A stretch of 64,000 bases of DNA from Filimonas lacunae (GCF_002355595.1 NZ_AP017422.1:1984001-2048000), one strand, 5' to 3'. Positions 16,902 to 27,383 are shown, counted from the first letter of the stretch. Numbers and translations are program-made. Notes: generated by a model not told the origin, from the letters alone.

Positions 16902-17581
16902 TATCCTTCTTTTAATATAAAGCCAACACCGGGCTTGGTGTGAATAAGACGGGTGTCGTAATCTCTATCTATTTTCTTGCGGAGGTAATTAATATATACA
17001 TCAATGAAATTGGTGCCGGTGTCGAAAATAGTGTCCCATACTTTTTCGGCTATTTCAGTACGGCTTAACACGCGTCCGCTGTTTTTCATCATATATTCCA
17101 GCAGCTTAAACTCTTTAGGGGTGAGGTTTATTTCGTTGCCTGCCCGGTTGGCCGTCATGGTTAAGGGATTCAGCACCAGGTCGGCAATGGTTAATTTTGT
17201 GCCATTGTTGCTGCCCGGTTGCTGGTGGCGTTTGGTAACGGTGCGCAGGCGGGCCATCAGCTCGCGAAAATCGAATGGTTTTACCAGGTAATCGTCGGCC
17301 CCGGCATCCAGGCCTTCTACCTTATCGTCGGTAGTGCCCAGGGCGGTGAGCATAATAATGGGCAGATGGGGTTTGGCTGCCCGCACTACCTTACACAGGT
17401 CAATACCATTGAGCTGCGGCAGAATTACATCCATAATTACGGCATCATAATCGAATTGGAGGGCCATTTTCTTACCCAGGTTACCGTCGTAGGCGAGTTC
17501 TACCGTAAAAAGATGCTCTTCCAAACCTCTTTTGATCAATTCGGCAACGCGTTGCTCATCTTCCACTACCAGGATTTTCAC
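16901..17581 (-). CDS. OmpR-family response regulator
   Basis: A 226-residue regulator. The receiver domain has Glu7/Asp8 acid residues, phospho-acceptor Asp51 (VIMDVILP) and Lys101 (DDYLVKPF). The C-terminal winged-helix domain (about 128-224) has LTPKEFKLLEYMMKNSGR and TNFIDVYINYLRKKID. It resembles CusR/CzcR regulators. It is first in the string regulator, kinase, channel, adaptor, DUF190, pump, all on the minus strand, so it probably activates the downstream efflux genes. Confidence 0.92.
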   Translation of the reverse strand: MKILVVEDEQRVAELIKRGLEEHLFTVELAYDGNLGKKMALQFDYDAVIMDVILPQLNGIDLCKVVRAAKPHLPIIMLTALGTTDDKVEGLDAGADDYLVKPFDFRELMARLRTVTKRHQQPGSNNGTKLTIADLVLNPLTMTANRAGNEINLTPKEFKLLEYMMKNSGRVLSRTEIAEKVWDTIFDTGTNFIDVYINYLRKKIDRDYDTRLIHTKPGVGFILKEG

Positions 17582-17724
17582 AGCGGATATTATTTGTGTA
17601 CAAAGTAACTAAATACCCTCTTTCACGATAAGTTAATTATGCGTTTACAAAAAATTAACATACCGGGTGCAAATTGCGCTGGTGTTTGGTTTAATCCCCG
17701 TTGATGTTTAATAAGCTTTGAGGT

Positions 17725-18294
17725 ATGTATTCTCCCGAAGGTTTTCCGGACGAACAATCATTACTGCTGCGATTGAAAAAGAGCGATAAGGCCGCTTTTG
17801 ATTTGCTTTTTCATCAATTTGCAGACCCCGTGATCACTTATATCCGCTTCAGGCTCCAGGATGAGCATGATGCGGAAGATGTGTTGCAGGAAGTGTTTAT
17901 TAAACTGTGGGATAAGCGTAGTAGCATTGATGTGCATACTTCTTTTAAAAACTACTTATATACGATAGTGCAAAACAGCATTATTGACCATCAGCGTAAA
18001 TTAAAACGCAAAAAATACCATCCCGCCGAAACGCCACCCGACACACAGGAAGATACTTGCCAGCCTAACGATCATTACCAGTATAAGCAACTGAACCAGC
18101 TATGGCAGCAGGCTATTAAGCGATTGCCTGTTCAAATGGGGAGGATATATGTAATGCGTAATGAAGAAGCTTTAAGTGTAAAGGAAATTGCTTCTGAACT
18201 GGATTTATCTGAACAAACGGTAAAAAATCAATTGCATACCGCCGGCCAGCGTATTGTAAAAATTATGCAGCAGGTAAACACATTCTTCCTGTAA
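17725..18294 (+). CDS. ECF RNA polymerase sigma factor
   Basis: A 189-residue sigma-70 family factor of the extracytoplasmic type. Region 2 (about 25-95) has LQDEHDAEDVLQEVFIKLWD. Region 4 (about 130-185) has RIYVMRNEEALSVKEIASEL and SEQTVKNQLHTA for -35 recognition. It belongs to the large Bacteroidota group paired with FecR-type anti-sigma proteins. The FecR gene starts 101 bp downstream, followed by SusC/SusD, so the expected role is to activate that transport locus on a substrate signal. Confidence 0.92.
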   Translation: MYSPEGFPDEQSLLLRLKKSDKAAFDLLFHQFADPVITYIRFRLQDEHDAEDVLQEVFIKLWDKRSSIDVHTSFKNYLYTIVQNSIIDHQRKLKRKKYHPAETPPDTQEDTCQPNDHYQYKQLNQLWQQAIKRLPVQMGRIYVMRNEEALSVKEIASELDLSEQTVKNQLHTAGQRIVKIMQQVNTFFL

Positions 18295-18326
18295 GCCGCT
18301 CTTTTTTCGAAGCAATATGAACTAAT

Positions 18327-18338
18327 TGTTAACTCGCA
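18327..18338 (+). promoter_or_regulatory. shared 12-mer upstream of FecR (copy 1)
   Basis: TGTTAACTCGCA lies about 57 bp before the FecR start codon. The same 12-mer occurs about 45 bp before the second FecR gene (38334-38345), and both are followed within 7-9 bp by GGT(A/T)C and a T-rich stretch. It may be part of an ECF-dependent promoter. Confidence 0.45.
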
Positions 18339-18395
18339 TTTTTCTCTGGTACTTATTTTCTCTGCCAGCGTCACTTCATTAAAGATATTTCTTTC

Positions 18396-19238
18396 ATGAT
18401 GTGGAAAGGACGTAAGCGTGGCACTGGTATAGATAAGCTTTGGCAAAAGGCATGGGATAACCCTGATACATTACCGGTTGAAAAAAAGGAGGAGCTGCTG
18501 AGTGCTATTCATCAACGCATGAATGCTTCGGCCAGTTTGGGCAGGCGTGTGGTATATATTGTATCCGGTGCTGCCGCCGCTATACTGGTAACCATTGTGG
18601 CCAGGCAGGTGTGGGTGAATACCAAACTGGCGCCTGTAGCGGAATGGAACACTATAGCCAGTAATAATGAAAATAAGAAGGTGATACTGTCCGATAGCTC
18701 GGTAATATGGCTGGCGCCACATTCAGTGGTGCGCTTATATCCGCAGTTTACCCGTCACCGGTCGGTGTTGTTGGATAAGGGTACTGCTTTTTTTGAAGTA
18801 ACAAAAGATAAAGACCATCCTTTCCAGGTGAATGTGAATAGTCAGGAAGTGCAGGTGCTGGGTACTGCGTTTACATTGGAAAGAAAAGACACAGTAGATA
18901 TTGATCTGGCTGTAAAAGAGGGTAGCGTGGCTTTACGTAGTAACGAGCAACGCGTGGTGGTGCATGGTGGTGAACAGGTAAGCACTACCCATAAACAGGT
19001 GAATGCAGTGGCCAGAATGATGGCTATGCCTGCTGACTGGTGGTTGCAGGAGGAAGTGCGGTTACTGGATGTATCGTTAAGCGAGCTGGTTACGCGAATA
19101 GAAAGATATTATCATGTACAATTAAATACGGAAGGTGTAAAATGGAATACACGGGTTTCGTTAACCTGGTACTTTACACAGCCACTGGAAAAGAACCTGG
19201 AGGTGCTTAACCAGTTAACGGGCAATACCATTCATTAA
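18396..19238 (+). CDS. FecR-type anti-sigma factor
   Basis: A 280-residue single-pass inner-membrane anti-sigma protein. A short cytosolic part is followed by a membrane helix at about 50-70 (VVYIVSGAAAAILVTIV) and a periplasmic FecR domain (about 90-190, with VILSDSSVIWLAPHSVVRLY). The C-terminal DUF4974/STN-like domain (from about 220) begins LLDVSLSELVTRIERYYHVQ. The protein ends at NQLTGNTIH and seems to lack the last strand of that domain, so the C-terminus may be slightly shortened. It should hold the ECF factor inactive until the receptor encoded next signals. Confidence 0.88.
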   Translation: MMWKGRKRGTGIDKLWQKAWDNPDTLPVEKKEELLSAIHQRMNASASLGRRVVYIVSGAAAAILVTIVARQVWVNTKLAPVAEWNTIASNNENKKVILSDSSVIWLAPHSVVRLYPQFTRHRSVLLDKGTAFFEVTKDKDHPFQVNVNSQEVQVLGTAFTLERKDTVDIDLAVKEGSVALRSNEQRVVVHGGEQVSTTHKQVNAVARMMAMPADWWLQEEVRLLDVSLSELVTRIERYYHVQLNTEGVKWNTRVSLTWYFTQPLEKNLEVLNQLTGNTIH

Positions 19239-19312
19239 ACATTTAATCACAGGTGTTCTGTAATCTGCTGCCAACAGGCGGTAAGGCAAACTATTGTTAT
19301 AACTCAACAACT

Positions 19313-22300
19313 ATGCAACAAGGGAATTTTACACGAAGGGGCGGGTTAATGGTGGTGCTGCTAATGGTATGTACCTATTGGCTGCCGGCGCAAACTACCC
19401 TGCTTCATTTTCAGCATGCTGCTGGTAAACTGTCGGCCGTAATGGAGCAGTTTGGAAAACGTTTTCATGTGCAACTGGCTTATGTTAGTGACGAGCTGTC
19501 TGCTGTGCAGGTGCAGGCTGGTACGGTAGAAGCAGGCTCGGTAGAAGAGCTGCTGAACAAGGTGCTGGCGCCTGCGCATTTTGTAGCTACCGGCGCGGGC
19601 AACAATTATGTAATTAAGAAAGCTCCTGCTGTGAAGAAGGCGGTAGTGGGTACTATGACGTTGCATGGTAAGGTAATGGATAATAACGAACCCGTGCAGG
19701 GCGCGTCTGTTACCATTAAGCAGGACGGTTATAAAACCGTAACGGTGGTAGTGGATGAAAAAGGTTTTTTTAATAAAACCGTGTACCAGACAGATGGGAC
19801 TATGGAAGTGGCGGCTGTTGGTTACTACCCGGTGAAAAGAACTTTTGGGGGGAACAATGACGATGTGTTTGTGATTGAGTTATCGAAAGATGTAAAGGAA
19901 ATAGATGGTGTGGTGGTAACGGCGCTGGGTATTAAACGTGCCGAAAGGGCGCTGGGATATGCTGCTACTGTTATTTCTAACGATCAGTTAACGAATTCTA
20001 TTTCTACCAACTGGACGGATGCTTTATCGGGTAAGGTGGCTGGCCTTAACCTGGTAAGAAGTAACAGTGGTCCTTCGGGTTCCAATAAAATTATCCTGCG
20101 TGGGGAGAATAACCTTACCGGTGATAATGAAGCGCTGATAGTAGTAGATGGTGTTATTATCAACCAGGGTAGTGGCCGCCGTAGTGCTATTACCGGCGAA
20201 ACTGCTTATGGCACGGGTAGTGATAACATGCCTGCCGACTATGGTAGCAGTTTAAACGATCTGAACCCGGAAGATATTGAAACGGTAACAGTATTGAAAG
20301 GGCCAGGTGCTGCTGCCTTATATGGTCAGCGTGGTGCGAATGGTGCTTTGATCATTACCACTAAGGCGGGTGCTAATAAAAAGAGAAAGCTGAATGTAAA
20401 TATTAATTCCAATGCTTCGGTTGAAACGCCTAACCGCTGGCCGGCATTGCAGTATGAATATGGTATGGGCCTGGATGGTCAGGCAGATTATGAATATGGC
20501 AAAAGCGCCAACAGCACTACCAGTAGTGCTTACGGGCCTAAGTTTGACGGACAGCTGTTTTACCAGTACGATCCGTTAACACAAACGAAAGGAACAACAC
20601 CTACCCCTTGGGTTCCTTATAAAAATGCTACCCGTAACTTTTTTGCAACGGGTAGTGATATTGCCAATACGATCAGTATTGATGGTGGTTCGGACAAAAC
20701 CAGTTCGCGCTTATCCATTACGCATGTAGATAATAAATGGATACTGCCTAACACGGGTTTTAAGCGTAACACGGTATCGTTTTCGGTGAACTCTAAAGTG
20801 AGCGATCAGTTTACGGTTTCTTCCAAATTAAACTATACCAATAAGTGGAGCGATAACCTGCCGGGCGCGGGTTATGGCAACCAGAGCATTATGTACTGGT
20901 ACATTTTCTGGCAGCCGAATGCCAACCCGGAATGGTTAAAGAATTACTGGGCCAAAGGGCAGGAGGGGTTGAATATCGTATATCCTTATAGCTCTTATCC
21001 TTCCAACCCCTATGCGGTAACCTACGAGTTTTTAAATAAGAGTAACCGCCATTCTTTAACAGGTAACGTACAGGCTGCTTATGCTTTTACGAAAGAGTTT
21101 AGCCTGCAGGTAAGATCTTCTATTGACTTTGCTTATGAAGCACGTGCGCAGCAGCGGCCATATGATGCGGGTACTAAATATCCTAAAGGCAGCTACCGCA
21201 CACAGAATATCTTTTCTATGGAGGAAAGCACTGACTTTTTGTTAAAGTATAATAAGAAGGTGAACCGCGACTGGGATGTTACTGCCACTGTGGGTGGTAG
21301 CACCCTGCGCAACAACTATAACAGGGATGAAGTACGCGCCGATTCGCTTACTTACCCTGGTGTGTACTCGCTGGCTAACAGCAAGGGGCCATTGGTTACT
21401 ATGCCTTATAAGAGCAAGTATGCTATTAACAGCTTTTACGGATTGGTGTCGGTGGGCTATAAAAACCTGGTGTTTGGTGATATTACGGCGCGCCAGGACT
21501 GGAACAGTGTGCTGGCCACGCCGGAGCGCACGGCGAATGCAGGATTCTTTTATCCCTCTGTTAACTTAAGCTTTATTGCTTCGGATGTGTGGCATATGCC
21601 TAAGTGGGTGAACTATGCCAAGCTGCGTTTTTCGGCTTCCAGTGTGGGCAGTGGCAGCACCACGCCTTATCTTACTGCTTATAACTATGCCAGTGCGGGC
21701 AGCTTATATAGTGGTGGTTTAGAAAACCCTTCTGTATTGGCTAACCCCGATTTAAAGCCTTTAAAAACCATTACCTACGAAGCGGGTACAGAGGTGCGTA
21801 TGCTGAACAACCGCCTGAGTGTAGATGTGGCAGTGTATACCGGTTTAACCAAAGACCAGATCTTATACCGCATTATTGACCGCGCTTCGGGTTATACCAA
21901 AAAGGTGATCAACGCGGGTAAGGTAAATAACCAGGGTATTGAAGTAACGTTGAATGCTTCGCCTGTGGTAACCAAGAATTTTAAATGGACTACCAGTATG
22001 GTATTCTCTGCCAACCGCAACCGTATTAAGGAGTTGCCGGATAGCTCGGTGGTGCTGCAAACGGGTTATGTAGGTGGTGGTCAGATTGTGGCAAAAGTAG
22101 GTGGCAGTATGGGCGACCTGTATGGTAAAGGTTACCAGCGTGCCCCGGATGGACAGGTGGTATATGATGCCACTACCGGATTTGCTGCGTTAACAGAAGA
22201 TGTGAAGTACCTGGGTAACACTATTCCTAAATGGAAGATGGGCTTTACCAACGATTTTACTTACAAACAATTTCGCCTGCACCTGTTGTTTGATGCGCAG

Positions 22301-22762
22301 GTGGGCGCTGTAGCACATTCGCTGATGCACTATAAACTGGCTGAGCAGGGTAAAACGCCTAACACTTTACCAGGCCGTTACAGTGGCATTATTGGCAATG
22401 GTGTAATACTGGGTACTGACGGTAAATACCGCAAGAATGATGTGCTTACGATGGATATTGATGAGTATTATCGCTCGCACTACGGGGCGGATAATGCCGA
22501 GGGTAGCACGTTCAGCACCGACTTTATCAAGTTCAGGGAAGCCAGCATTTACTATACATTAAACAGCAAGATGTTGAAGAAGGCGGGCTTACAACGTGTA
22601 ACAGTAGGGGTGTATGGCCGTAACCTGTTTATCTGGTCGCCATGGCCGATGTTCGATCCTGAGTTTGGTACATTGAATGGTACCGACATTGTACAAGGGT
22701 TTGAAGTAGGTCAGTTTCCTTCAACCCGTTCTTATGGCTTTAACCTGTCTATCGGACTTTAA
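19313..22762 (+). CDS. SusC/RagA-type TonB-dependent receptor with STN domain
   Basis: A 1149-residue outer-membrane active transporter; I chose the ATG at 19313 over an upstream GTG at 19253. It has a signal peptide ending near YWLPAQ. An STN signalling domain (about 30-95) lets it talk to FecR. Then come a carboxypeptidase-D-like beta domain (about 105-180, LHGKVMDNNEPVQGASVTIK), a plug domain with the SusC signature ALIVVDGVII, and a 22-strand barrel. The SusD gene follows by 11 bp. The transported substrate is not evident; the downstream phosphoesterase hints at a phosphorylated compound. Confidence 0.93.
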   Translation: MQQGNFTRRGGLMVVLLMVCTYWLPAQTTLLHFQHAAGKLSAVMEQFGKRFHVQLAYVSDELSAVQVQAGTVEAGSVEELLNKVLAPAHFVATGAGNNYVIKKAPAVKKAVVGTMTLHGKVMDNNEPVQGASVTIKQDGYKTVTVVVDEKGFFNKTVYQTDGTMEVAAVGYYPVKRTFGGNNDDVFVIELSKDVKEIDGVVVTALGIKRAERALGYAATVISNDQLTNSISTNWTDALSGKVAGLNLVRSNSGPSGSNKIILRGENNLTGDNEALIVVDGVIINQGSGRRSAITGETAYGTGSDNMPADYGSSLNDLNPEDIETVTVLKGPGAAALYGQRGANGALIITTKAGANKKRKLNVNINSNASVETPNRWPALQYEYGMGLDGQADYEYGKSANSTTSSAYGPKFDGQLFYQYDPLTQTKGTTPTPWVPYKNATRNFFATGSDIANTISIDGGSDKTSSRLSITHVDNKWILPNTGFKRNTVSFSVNSKVSDQFTVSSKLNYTNKWSDNLPGAGYGNQSIMYWYIFWQPNANPEWLKNYWAKGQEGLNIVYPYSSYPSNPYAVTYEFLNKSNRHSLTGNVQAAYAFTKEFSLQVRSSIDFAYEARAQQRPYDAGTKYPKGSYRTQNIFSMEESTDFLLKYNKKVNRDWDVTATVGGSTLRNNYNRDEVRADSLTYPGVYSLANSKGPLVTMPYKSKYAINSFYGLVSVGYKNLVFGDITARQDWNSVLATPERTANAGFFYPSVNLSFIASDVWHMPKWVNYAKLRFSASSVGSGSTTPYLTAYNYASAGSLYSGGLENPSVLANPDLKPLKTITYEAGTEVRMLNNRLSVDVAVYTGLTKDQILYRIIDRASGYTKKVINAGKVNNQGIEVTLNASPVVTKNFKWTTSMVFSANRNRIKELPDSSVVLQTGYVGGGQIVAKVGGSMGDLYGKGYQRAPDGQVVYDATTGFAALTEDVKYLGNTIPKWKMGFTNDFTYKQFRLHLLFDAQVGAVAHSLMHYKLAEQGKTPNTLPGRYSGIIGNGVILGTDGKYRKNDVLTMDIDEYYRSHYGADNAEGSTFSTDFIKFREASIYYTLNSKMLKKAGLQRVTVGVYGRNLFIWSPWPMFDPEFGTLNGTDIVQGFEVGQFPSTRSYGFNLSIGL

Positions 22763-22773
22763 AATTTCCCGGA

Positions 22774-24291
22774 ATGAAAAAGATGATTTATACAGTAGCT
22801 GTTGCGGTGGTGGTAATGAGCATTGCGTTTACCTCCTGCACCAAAAACTTTACAGATATTAATACCGATCCTAACAATCAAACGAACGCACAGCCGGGCC
22901 AGCTAATGGCCCCGGCCCTAGTGAATACGTTGAACTATAACATGCAGCGTAACCGCAATTTTAACAATGAGCTGATGCAGGTTACGGTGGATATGAGTGA
23001 TGCGGAGGGCAAGGTGTTTCGCTACGATTACCGTGCTACCTGGGCAGATTATTTATACAATGGCTGGTACTCGGAGCTAACCAATTTTCGCGATATGTAT
23101 AAGCTGGCCAGCAACCCGCTTACCGCAAACAAATCGTATATGGGCATTTCGCTTATTTGCCAGTCGTGGATTTATTCCATGCTTACCGATACGTATGGCG
23201 ATGTGCCTTATACCGAAGCGGGAGAAGCGAAAGACAGTGCTAACTACGAGCCTGCTTTTGATTCGCAAAAAAATATATACCTGGGCATTTTTTCCAAACT
23301 GGAAGAAGCGAATAAGCTGTTAGCATCTAAAGTGGCTATTGATGCCTCTAACGACCCGGTGTATTATGGGGATGTATCGAAATGGCAAAAATTTGGCAAC
23401 TCGCTGTACCTGCGTTTGCTGATGCGCGTTTCGGGTAAGGCAGAAGTGGCCGATACGGTGATTAAGAAGTTTAAAGAGATAGTAGAAGTAAAGCATAGCG
23501 ATTATCCTACTATTGACAGTAATGCGGAAAGTGCTATCCTGCGCTGGACGGGTGCAGGGCCTATTGTATCGCCTTATATGAGCGTGCGCGAGCAGGATTT
23601 CAGAACGCCGGGGCTGGGTAGCTTTTTTATCGATAACCTCAGCCGCTGGAGCGATCCGCGTATTGATATTCCTACCTACGGCAGCGGCGGGTATAACCGT
23701 TGGGCTATTGCGCCTTATTCGGGCTCGTACCAGGGCATTCCTTCGGGGTATTCGCCTGGCGAAAACCCGGTGAAAAAATCGTATTTCTATTCTACATCCA
23801 CCAAGGGGGCCACGTTAATGTCGGAGCCGTTAACGGGTATGATGATGAACTATGCCGAACTGCAGTTGATATTGGCTGAAGCAGCTGCCAAAGGCTGGAT
23901 CAGCGGCCCGGCTTCCAATTATTATAATAATGGCGTTAAAAGCAGTATCACTTTATGGGTGCCTAAGTTTACTACCTCCATTACTACTTACCTGGCAGGT
24001 ATTGATATGGACTGGGATGATAATTACACCCAGGATCAGAAGATGGAACTGATTCACCTGCAAAAGTATTACGCTTTGTTTTTAACCGATATGCAGCAGT
24101 GGTTTGAATATCGCCGTACCGGGCATCCTAATTTGCCCAAGGGAGCGGGTTTACGTAATAATGGTGTAATGCCTGCGCGTATGACCTACCCGATATACAT
24201 TTTATCTACTAACCCTACCAATTACAAAAAAGCCATTGCCAACCAGGGGCCGGATGAAATATCAACCCAGGTGTGGTGGCAAAAGCCCTAA
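22774..24291 (+). CDS. SusD/RagB-like nutrient-binding lipoprotein
   Basis: A 505-residue surface lipoprotein with signal and lipobox (FTSC, Cys22). The mature start FTDINTDPN and the helical tetratricopeptide-like body match the SusD-like_2 group. The C-terminal half has MMMNYAELQLILAEAAAKGW, a hallmark helix of SusD proteins, and a QQWFEYRRTGHPNLP segment. It forms the lid over the SusC transporter encoded just before it. Residues that would show the ligand cannot be read from sequence alone. Confidence 0.93.
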   Translation: MKKMIYTVAVAVVVMSIAFTSCTKNFTDINTDPNNQTNAQPGQLMAPALVNTLNYNMQRNRNFNNELMQVTVDMSDAEGKVFRYDYRATWADYLYNGWYSELTNFRDMYKLASNPLTANKSYMGISLICQSWIYSMLTDTYGDVPYTEAGEAKDSANYEPAFDSQKNIYLGIFSKLEEANKLLASKVAIDASNDPVYYGDVSKWQKFGNSLYLRLLMRVSGKAEVADTVIKKFKEIVEVKHSDYPTIDSNAESAILRWTGAGPIVSPYMSVREQDFRTPGLGSFFIDNLSRWSDPRIDIPTYGSGGYNRWAIAPYSGSYQGIPSGYSPGENPVKKSYFYSTSTKGATLMSEPLTGMMMNYAELQLILAEAAAKGWISGPASNYYNNGVKSSITLWVPKFTTSITTYLAGIDMDWDDNYTQDQKMELIHLQKYYALFLTDMQQWFEYRRTGHPNLPKGAGLRNNGVMPARMTYPIYILSTNPTNYKKAIANQGPDEISTQVWWQKP

Positions 24292-24340
24292 CGGCGTTTA
24301 TTGCTTATAATTTGAAATAGTTGGTCATAAAAAACAAATA

Positions 24341-25870
24341 ATGAAAAAGCTATTGATATATTCTTTCTTATTATCTGCTCTTGTTTTTATGGGAGCCTGC
24401 AAAAAGGGTAATTACCCGGGTGGTGAGGTAAGCCCCTATATTGGGTTATATGATGTTCGCAACCTGTTTAAAGGAAATGATCTTGTTCTTTCCCGCGAGG
24501 TAATGGGGGGCAGTAATGCTATTACCGGTGTGGTAGTAAGCGATCATACAGAAAAGAATTTGCCGGAGGGTTTATTGATAGTGCAGGATAGCCGCCGTTT
24601 ATCCAAACTGCGGGGTATTGCTATTCCACTGGGAGCTGCTGCCAATGATTTTACGCATGGCGATTCGGTGGTGATTCGTGTAGAAGGAGCGGTGCTGAAA
24701 AGAGTGGATGGCATGTTGCAGTTAACGGGTATTACAACGGCTATGATTGATAAGGTGGCTACTAATGTAACTATTCCCATCGGCATGGTTACATCTGATA
24801 AAATACTGGCTGCGCCGGGCGATTATGAAAGTACTTTACTGGCTGTTGTAAAAGAAAGCTTTAATCCTTTGCCGCAACCGGGTGATGTGCTGGAAGGGGA
24901 TAAGGTAATGAATGATAGTTATGGTGAATTAATCTTGCGCACATCGGCTAATGCAACCTTTGCAAAGGAGGAAGCGCCGATAATGGCTAAGTATTATGGG
25001 ATTGTGTTAAATACAATAGCTGCTGATACGGTATCGCCCCGTTTTTATTTACGTAAGCGTACCGATAAGATGGTATTAAGCTCGGTTATTGAAATTCCTG
25101 ATATTGTTATTACCGGGTTTATGAGCGATCCTATTGGTACGGATAGCACTTATGAATATATTCAGCTGAAAGCTACGCGCGATGTAAATTTTGCCGAAAC
25201 GCCTTTTGCGGTGGTAACCTGTAACAATGCCAATGCTTCTACACCTACCGGGTATCCTGCCAATGGATGGGCTACAGGTGGTTTACGCAGCTATAAAATC
25301 AACCTTACTTCGGGCTCGGTAAAAAAGAATGAGTTCTTTTATGTAGGATGTCCGTATAAGCGTATTAACGGAGAAAACTCTACCGATATCAGCACCACTG
25401 CCAAATGGATCAATGCGTGGAATTATAACTCTAATAACGGCAATAGTTTTGGCACTAAAACCAGTAACCTGCTGGCCAACAGTGGTAATGCTTTTGGTAT
25501 GGCTGTATTTGCCGGAACTACTGTTACAGAAGCTTCGAAGCCCATAGATGTGATTTTTATTTCCACTGGTGGCAGCATCTATTCTGCGGGTCCTCCTGCA
25601 AAAGGATACCGTATCTGTAATAATGACTGGTATGATGTAATCAATCCGCTTTCAGATAGCGGACAGGAACAGCCGTTTTATTTGAATGGCAGCAATACAA
25701 AGAACCTGAGCTATAATACCGGTAACCTGGGCATATTTAATATACTGGGTGGGGTGTACAGCACTTCGCTGGGCAGATGGAAAAAAGCAAGATCGCAAGG
25801 CAGTATCACACTTACTATTAACGCGCAGTTGAGTGAAATTGAAGCGGGTAACACTACTACTATAGAATAA
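24341..25870 (+). CDS. DUF5689-type lipoprotein
   Basis: A 509-residue lipoprotein (MKKLLIYSFLLSALVFMGAC, lipid Cys20). Residues about 30-240 match the DUF5689 pattern seen in proteins next to SusC/SusD genes, with YIGLYDVRNLFKGND, GVVVSDHTEKNLPEGLLIVQ and VIRVEGAVLKRVDGMLQLTG. The rest is a beta-rich, Gly/Asn/Ser-rich domain with a lamin-tail-like feel but no certain family. It lies 49 bp after susD and just before the phosphoesterase gene. It is probably a surface binding protein that helps the locus capture or present substrate. Confidence 0.8.
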   Translation: MKKLLIYSFLLSALVFMGACKKGNYPGGEVSPYIGLYDVRNLFKGNDLVLSREVMGGSNAITGVVVSDHTEKNLPEGLLIVQDSRRLSKLRGIAIPLGAAANDFTHGDSVVIRVEGAVLKRVDGMLQLTGITTAMIDKVATNVTIPIGMVTSDKILAAPGDYESTLLAVVKESFNPLPQPGDVLEGDKVMNDSYGELILRTSANATFAKEEAPIMAKYYGIVLNTIAADTVSPRFYLRKRTDKMVLSSVIEIPDIVITGFMSDPIGTDSTYEYIQLKATRDVNFAETPFAVVTCNNANASTPTGYPANGWATGGLRSYKINLTSGSVKKNEFFYVGCPYKRINGENSTDISTTAKWINAWNYNSNNGNSFGTKTSNLLANSGNAFGMAVFAGTTVTEASKPIDVIFISTGGSIYSAGPPAKGYRICNNDWYDVINPLSDSGQEQPFYLNGSNTKNLSYNTGNLGIFNILGGVYSTSLGRWKKARSQGSITLTINAQLSEIEAGNTTTIE

Positions 25871-25882
25871 ACAGCAACAGAC

Positions 25883-27367
25883 ATGATGGATAACAGAAGA
25901 AGCTTTTTAAAGAAATTAGGTTTAGCAGGTTCCCTGCTTTCTGCGCCTTCTTTATTGAAGGCTTCTCCTTTTGCAAAAAAGGGGAATATAGATGTAAGCA
26001 GTATTACGCTGCGTGGCCGTGTACACAGCAAGGGTAAAGGTATTGCAGGTGTGGCGGTTACAGATGGGATTAATATTGCGCAAACCGATAAGAATGGCGA
26101 ATATGAATTGCTGAGTAATGCTACGGCGCAGTTTGTATACATCAGTGTGCCTTCGGGCTACGCTTTCCCGGAAGAAAAGGGGATAGCGGCGTTTTATAAA
26201 CCCATTAGCAAAGCGGCTGTGGTAAAGAACGATTTTGCTTTGGATAAGCTGGAGGTGGATGACCGCAAGCATCATTTTGTAGTATGGGCCGATCCGCAGG
26301 TGAAAAACAAAAGCGATGTGGAGCAATTGGTAAAGCAGAGTGTACCGGATTTAAAAGAACTGGTAAAATCGTTACCTGCCGGAACGCTGATACATGGCAT
26401 TGGCTGCGGCGACTTGGTATGGGATGAGCTGGAATTGTTTGAAGATTATAAAAAGGCAGTGGCTTTAACAGGGGTGCCTTTTTACAACCTGATAGGTAAT
26501 CACGATATGGACCTGGAAGCACGTACTGACGATTTAAGTGCGCATACTTTTAAACAACAATTTGGCCCTACTTACTATTCCTTTAACAGGGGAGATATTC
26601 ACTATGTAGTACTGGATGATGTGTTTTTTCTGGGGGCCAGTAAAAACTACATCGGCTATATCACCGAAAACCAGCTGCAATGGCTGGAGCAGGATCTGGC
26701 GCTGGTAAAACCAGGCAGTATGATAGTGGTAAACCTGCACATTCCTACCTATACCGGCCAGGGCCGTCGTATGAAAAAGAAAGAAGACGAGCCGGGTGGC
26801 ACTGTAGCCAACAGGAAACAGCTGTATAAAATGCTGGCTCCTTTTAAGGCTCATATTATGAGCGGCCACACGCACTTCAATGATAACTGGGAAGAAGGCG
26901 ATATTATGGAACATAACCACGGTACGGTATGTGGCGCCTGGTGGACAGGCCCTATTTGCGGCGATGGCACGCCTGCTGGTTATGGAGTGTACGAAGTAGA
27001 CGGATCGGATATTAAGTGGTACTATAAAGGCACCGGCATGACGAAGGATAAGCAACTGCGTATTTATGAAAAAGGCCGCGTGAAAGAATACCCTGATGAA
27101 ATATCTGCCAACGTGTGGAACTGGGATAACAAGTGGAAGGTAGAATGGTATGAAGATGGTGTGTTGAAAGGGGAGATGCAGCGCCGTGTATCCTTTGATC
27201 CCTGGGCAGCTGAGCTGTATTTAGGTCCGCAACTGCCCGTTAAACGCAAGTTTGTTGAACCCAATCTAACCGATCATATGTTTTTTGCCAAGCCTACCGG
27301 CCAAGCCACTAAAATAACCGTCAAAGCGACAGACAGGTTTGGGAATATTTATGAGGAAACGATATAG
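25883..27367 (+). CDS. calcineurin-like metallophosphoesterase, exported
   Basis: A 494-residue exported phosphoesterase. The N-terminus (NRRSFLKKLGLAG) is a Tat-like twin-arginine signal. An N-terminal beta domain (about 45-115, LRGRVHSKGKGIAGVAVTDG) is followed by the calcineurin-like core with metal-binding residues Asp137 (WADPQ), Asp173-region (CGDLVWD), Asn206-His207-Asp208 (IGNHDMD), HIPTY and His329/His331 (SGHTHF), then a C-terminal domain. It should release phosphate or a head group from a phosphodiester or monoester outside the cytoplasm. It ends the SusC/SusD/DUF5689 locus and is followed by a terminator. Confidence 0.9.
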   Translation: MMDNRRSFLKKLGLAGSLLSAPSLLKASPFAKKGNIDVSSITLRGRVHSKGKGIAGVAVTDGINIAQTDKNGEYELLSNATAQFVYISVPSGYAFPEEKGIAAFYKPISKAAVVKNDFALDKLEVDDRKHHFVVWADPQVKNKSDVEQLVKQSVPDLKELVKSLPAGTLIHGIGCGDLVWDELELFEDYKKAVALTGVPFYNLIGNHDMDLEARTDDLSAHTFKQQFGPTYYSFNRGDIHYVVLDDVFFLGASKNYIGYITENQLQWLEQDLALVKPGSMIVVNLHIPTYTGQGRRMKKKEDEPGGTVANRKQLYKMLAPFKAHIMSGHTHFNDNWEEGDIMEHNHGTVCGAWWTGPICGDGTPAGYGVYEVDGSDIKWYYKGTGMTKDKQLRIYEKGRVKEYPDEISANVWNWDNKWKVEWYEDGVLKGEMQRRVSFDPWAAELYLGPQLPVKRKFVEPNLTDHMFFAKPTGQATKITVKATDRFGNIYEETI

Positions 27368-27383
27368 GGTTTGTGTCAATGTC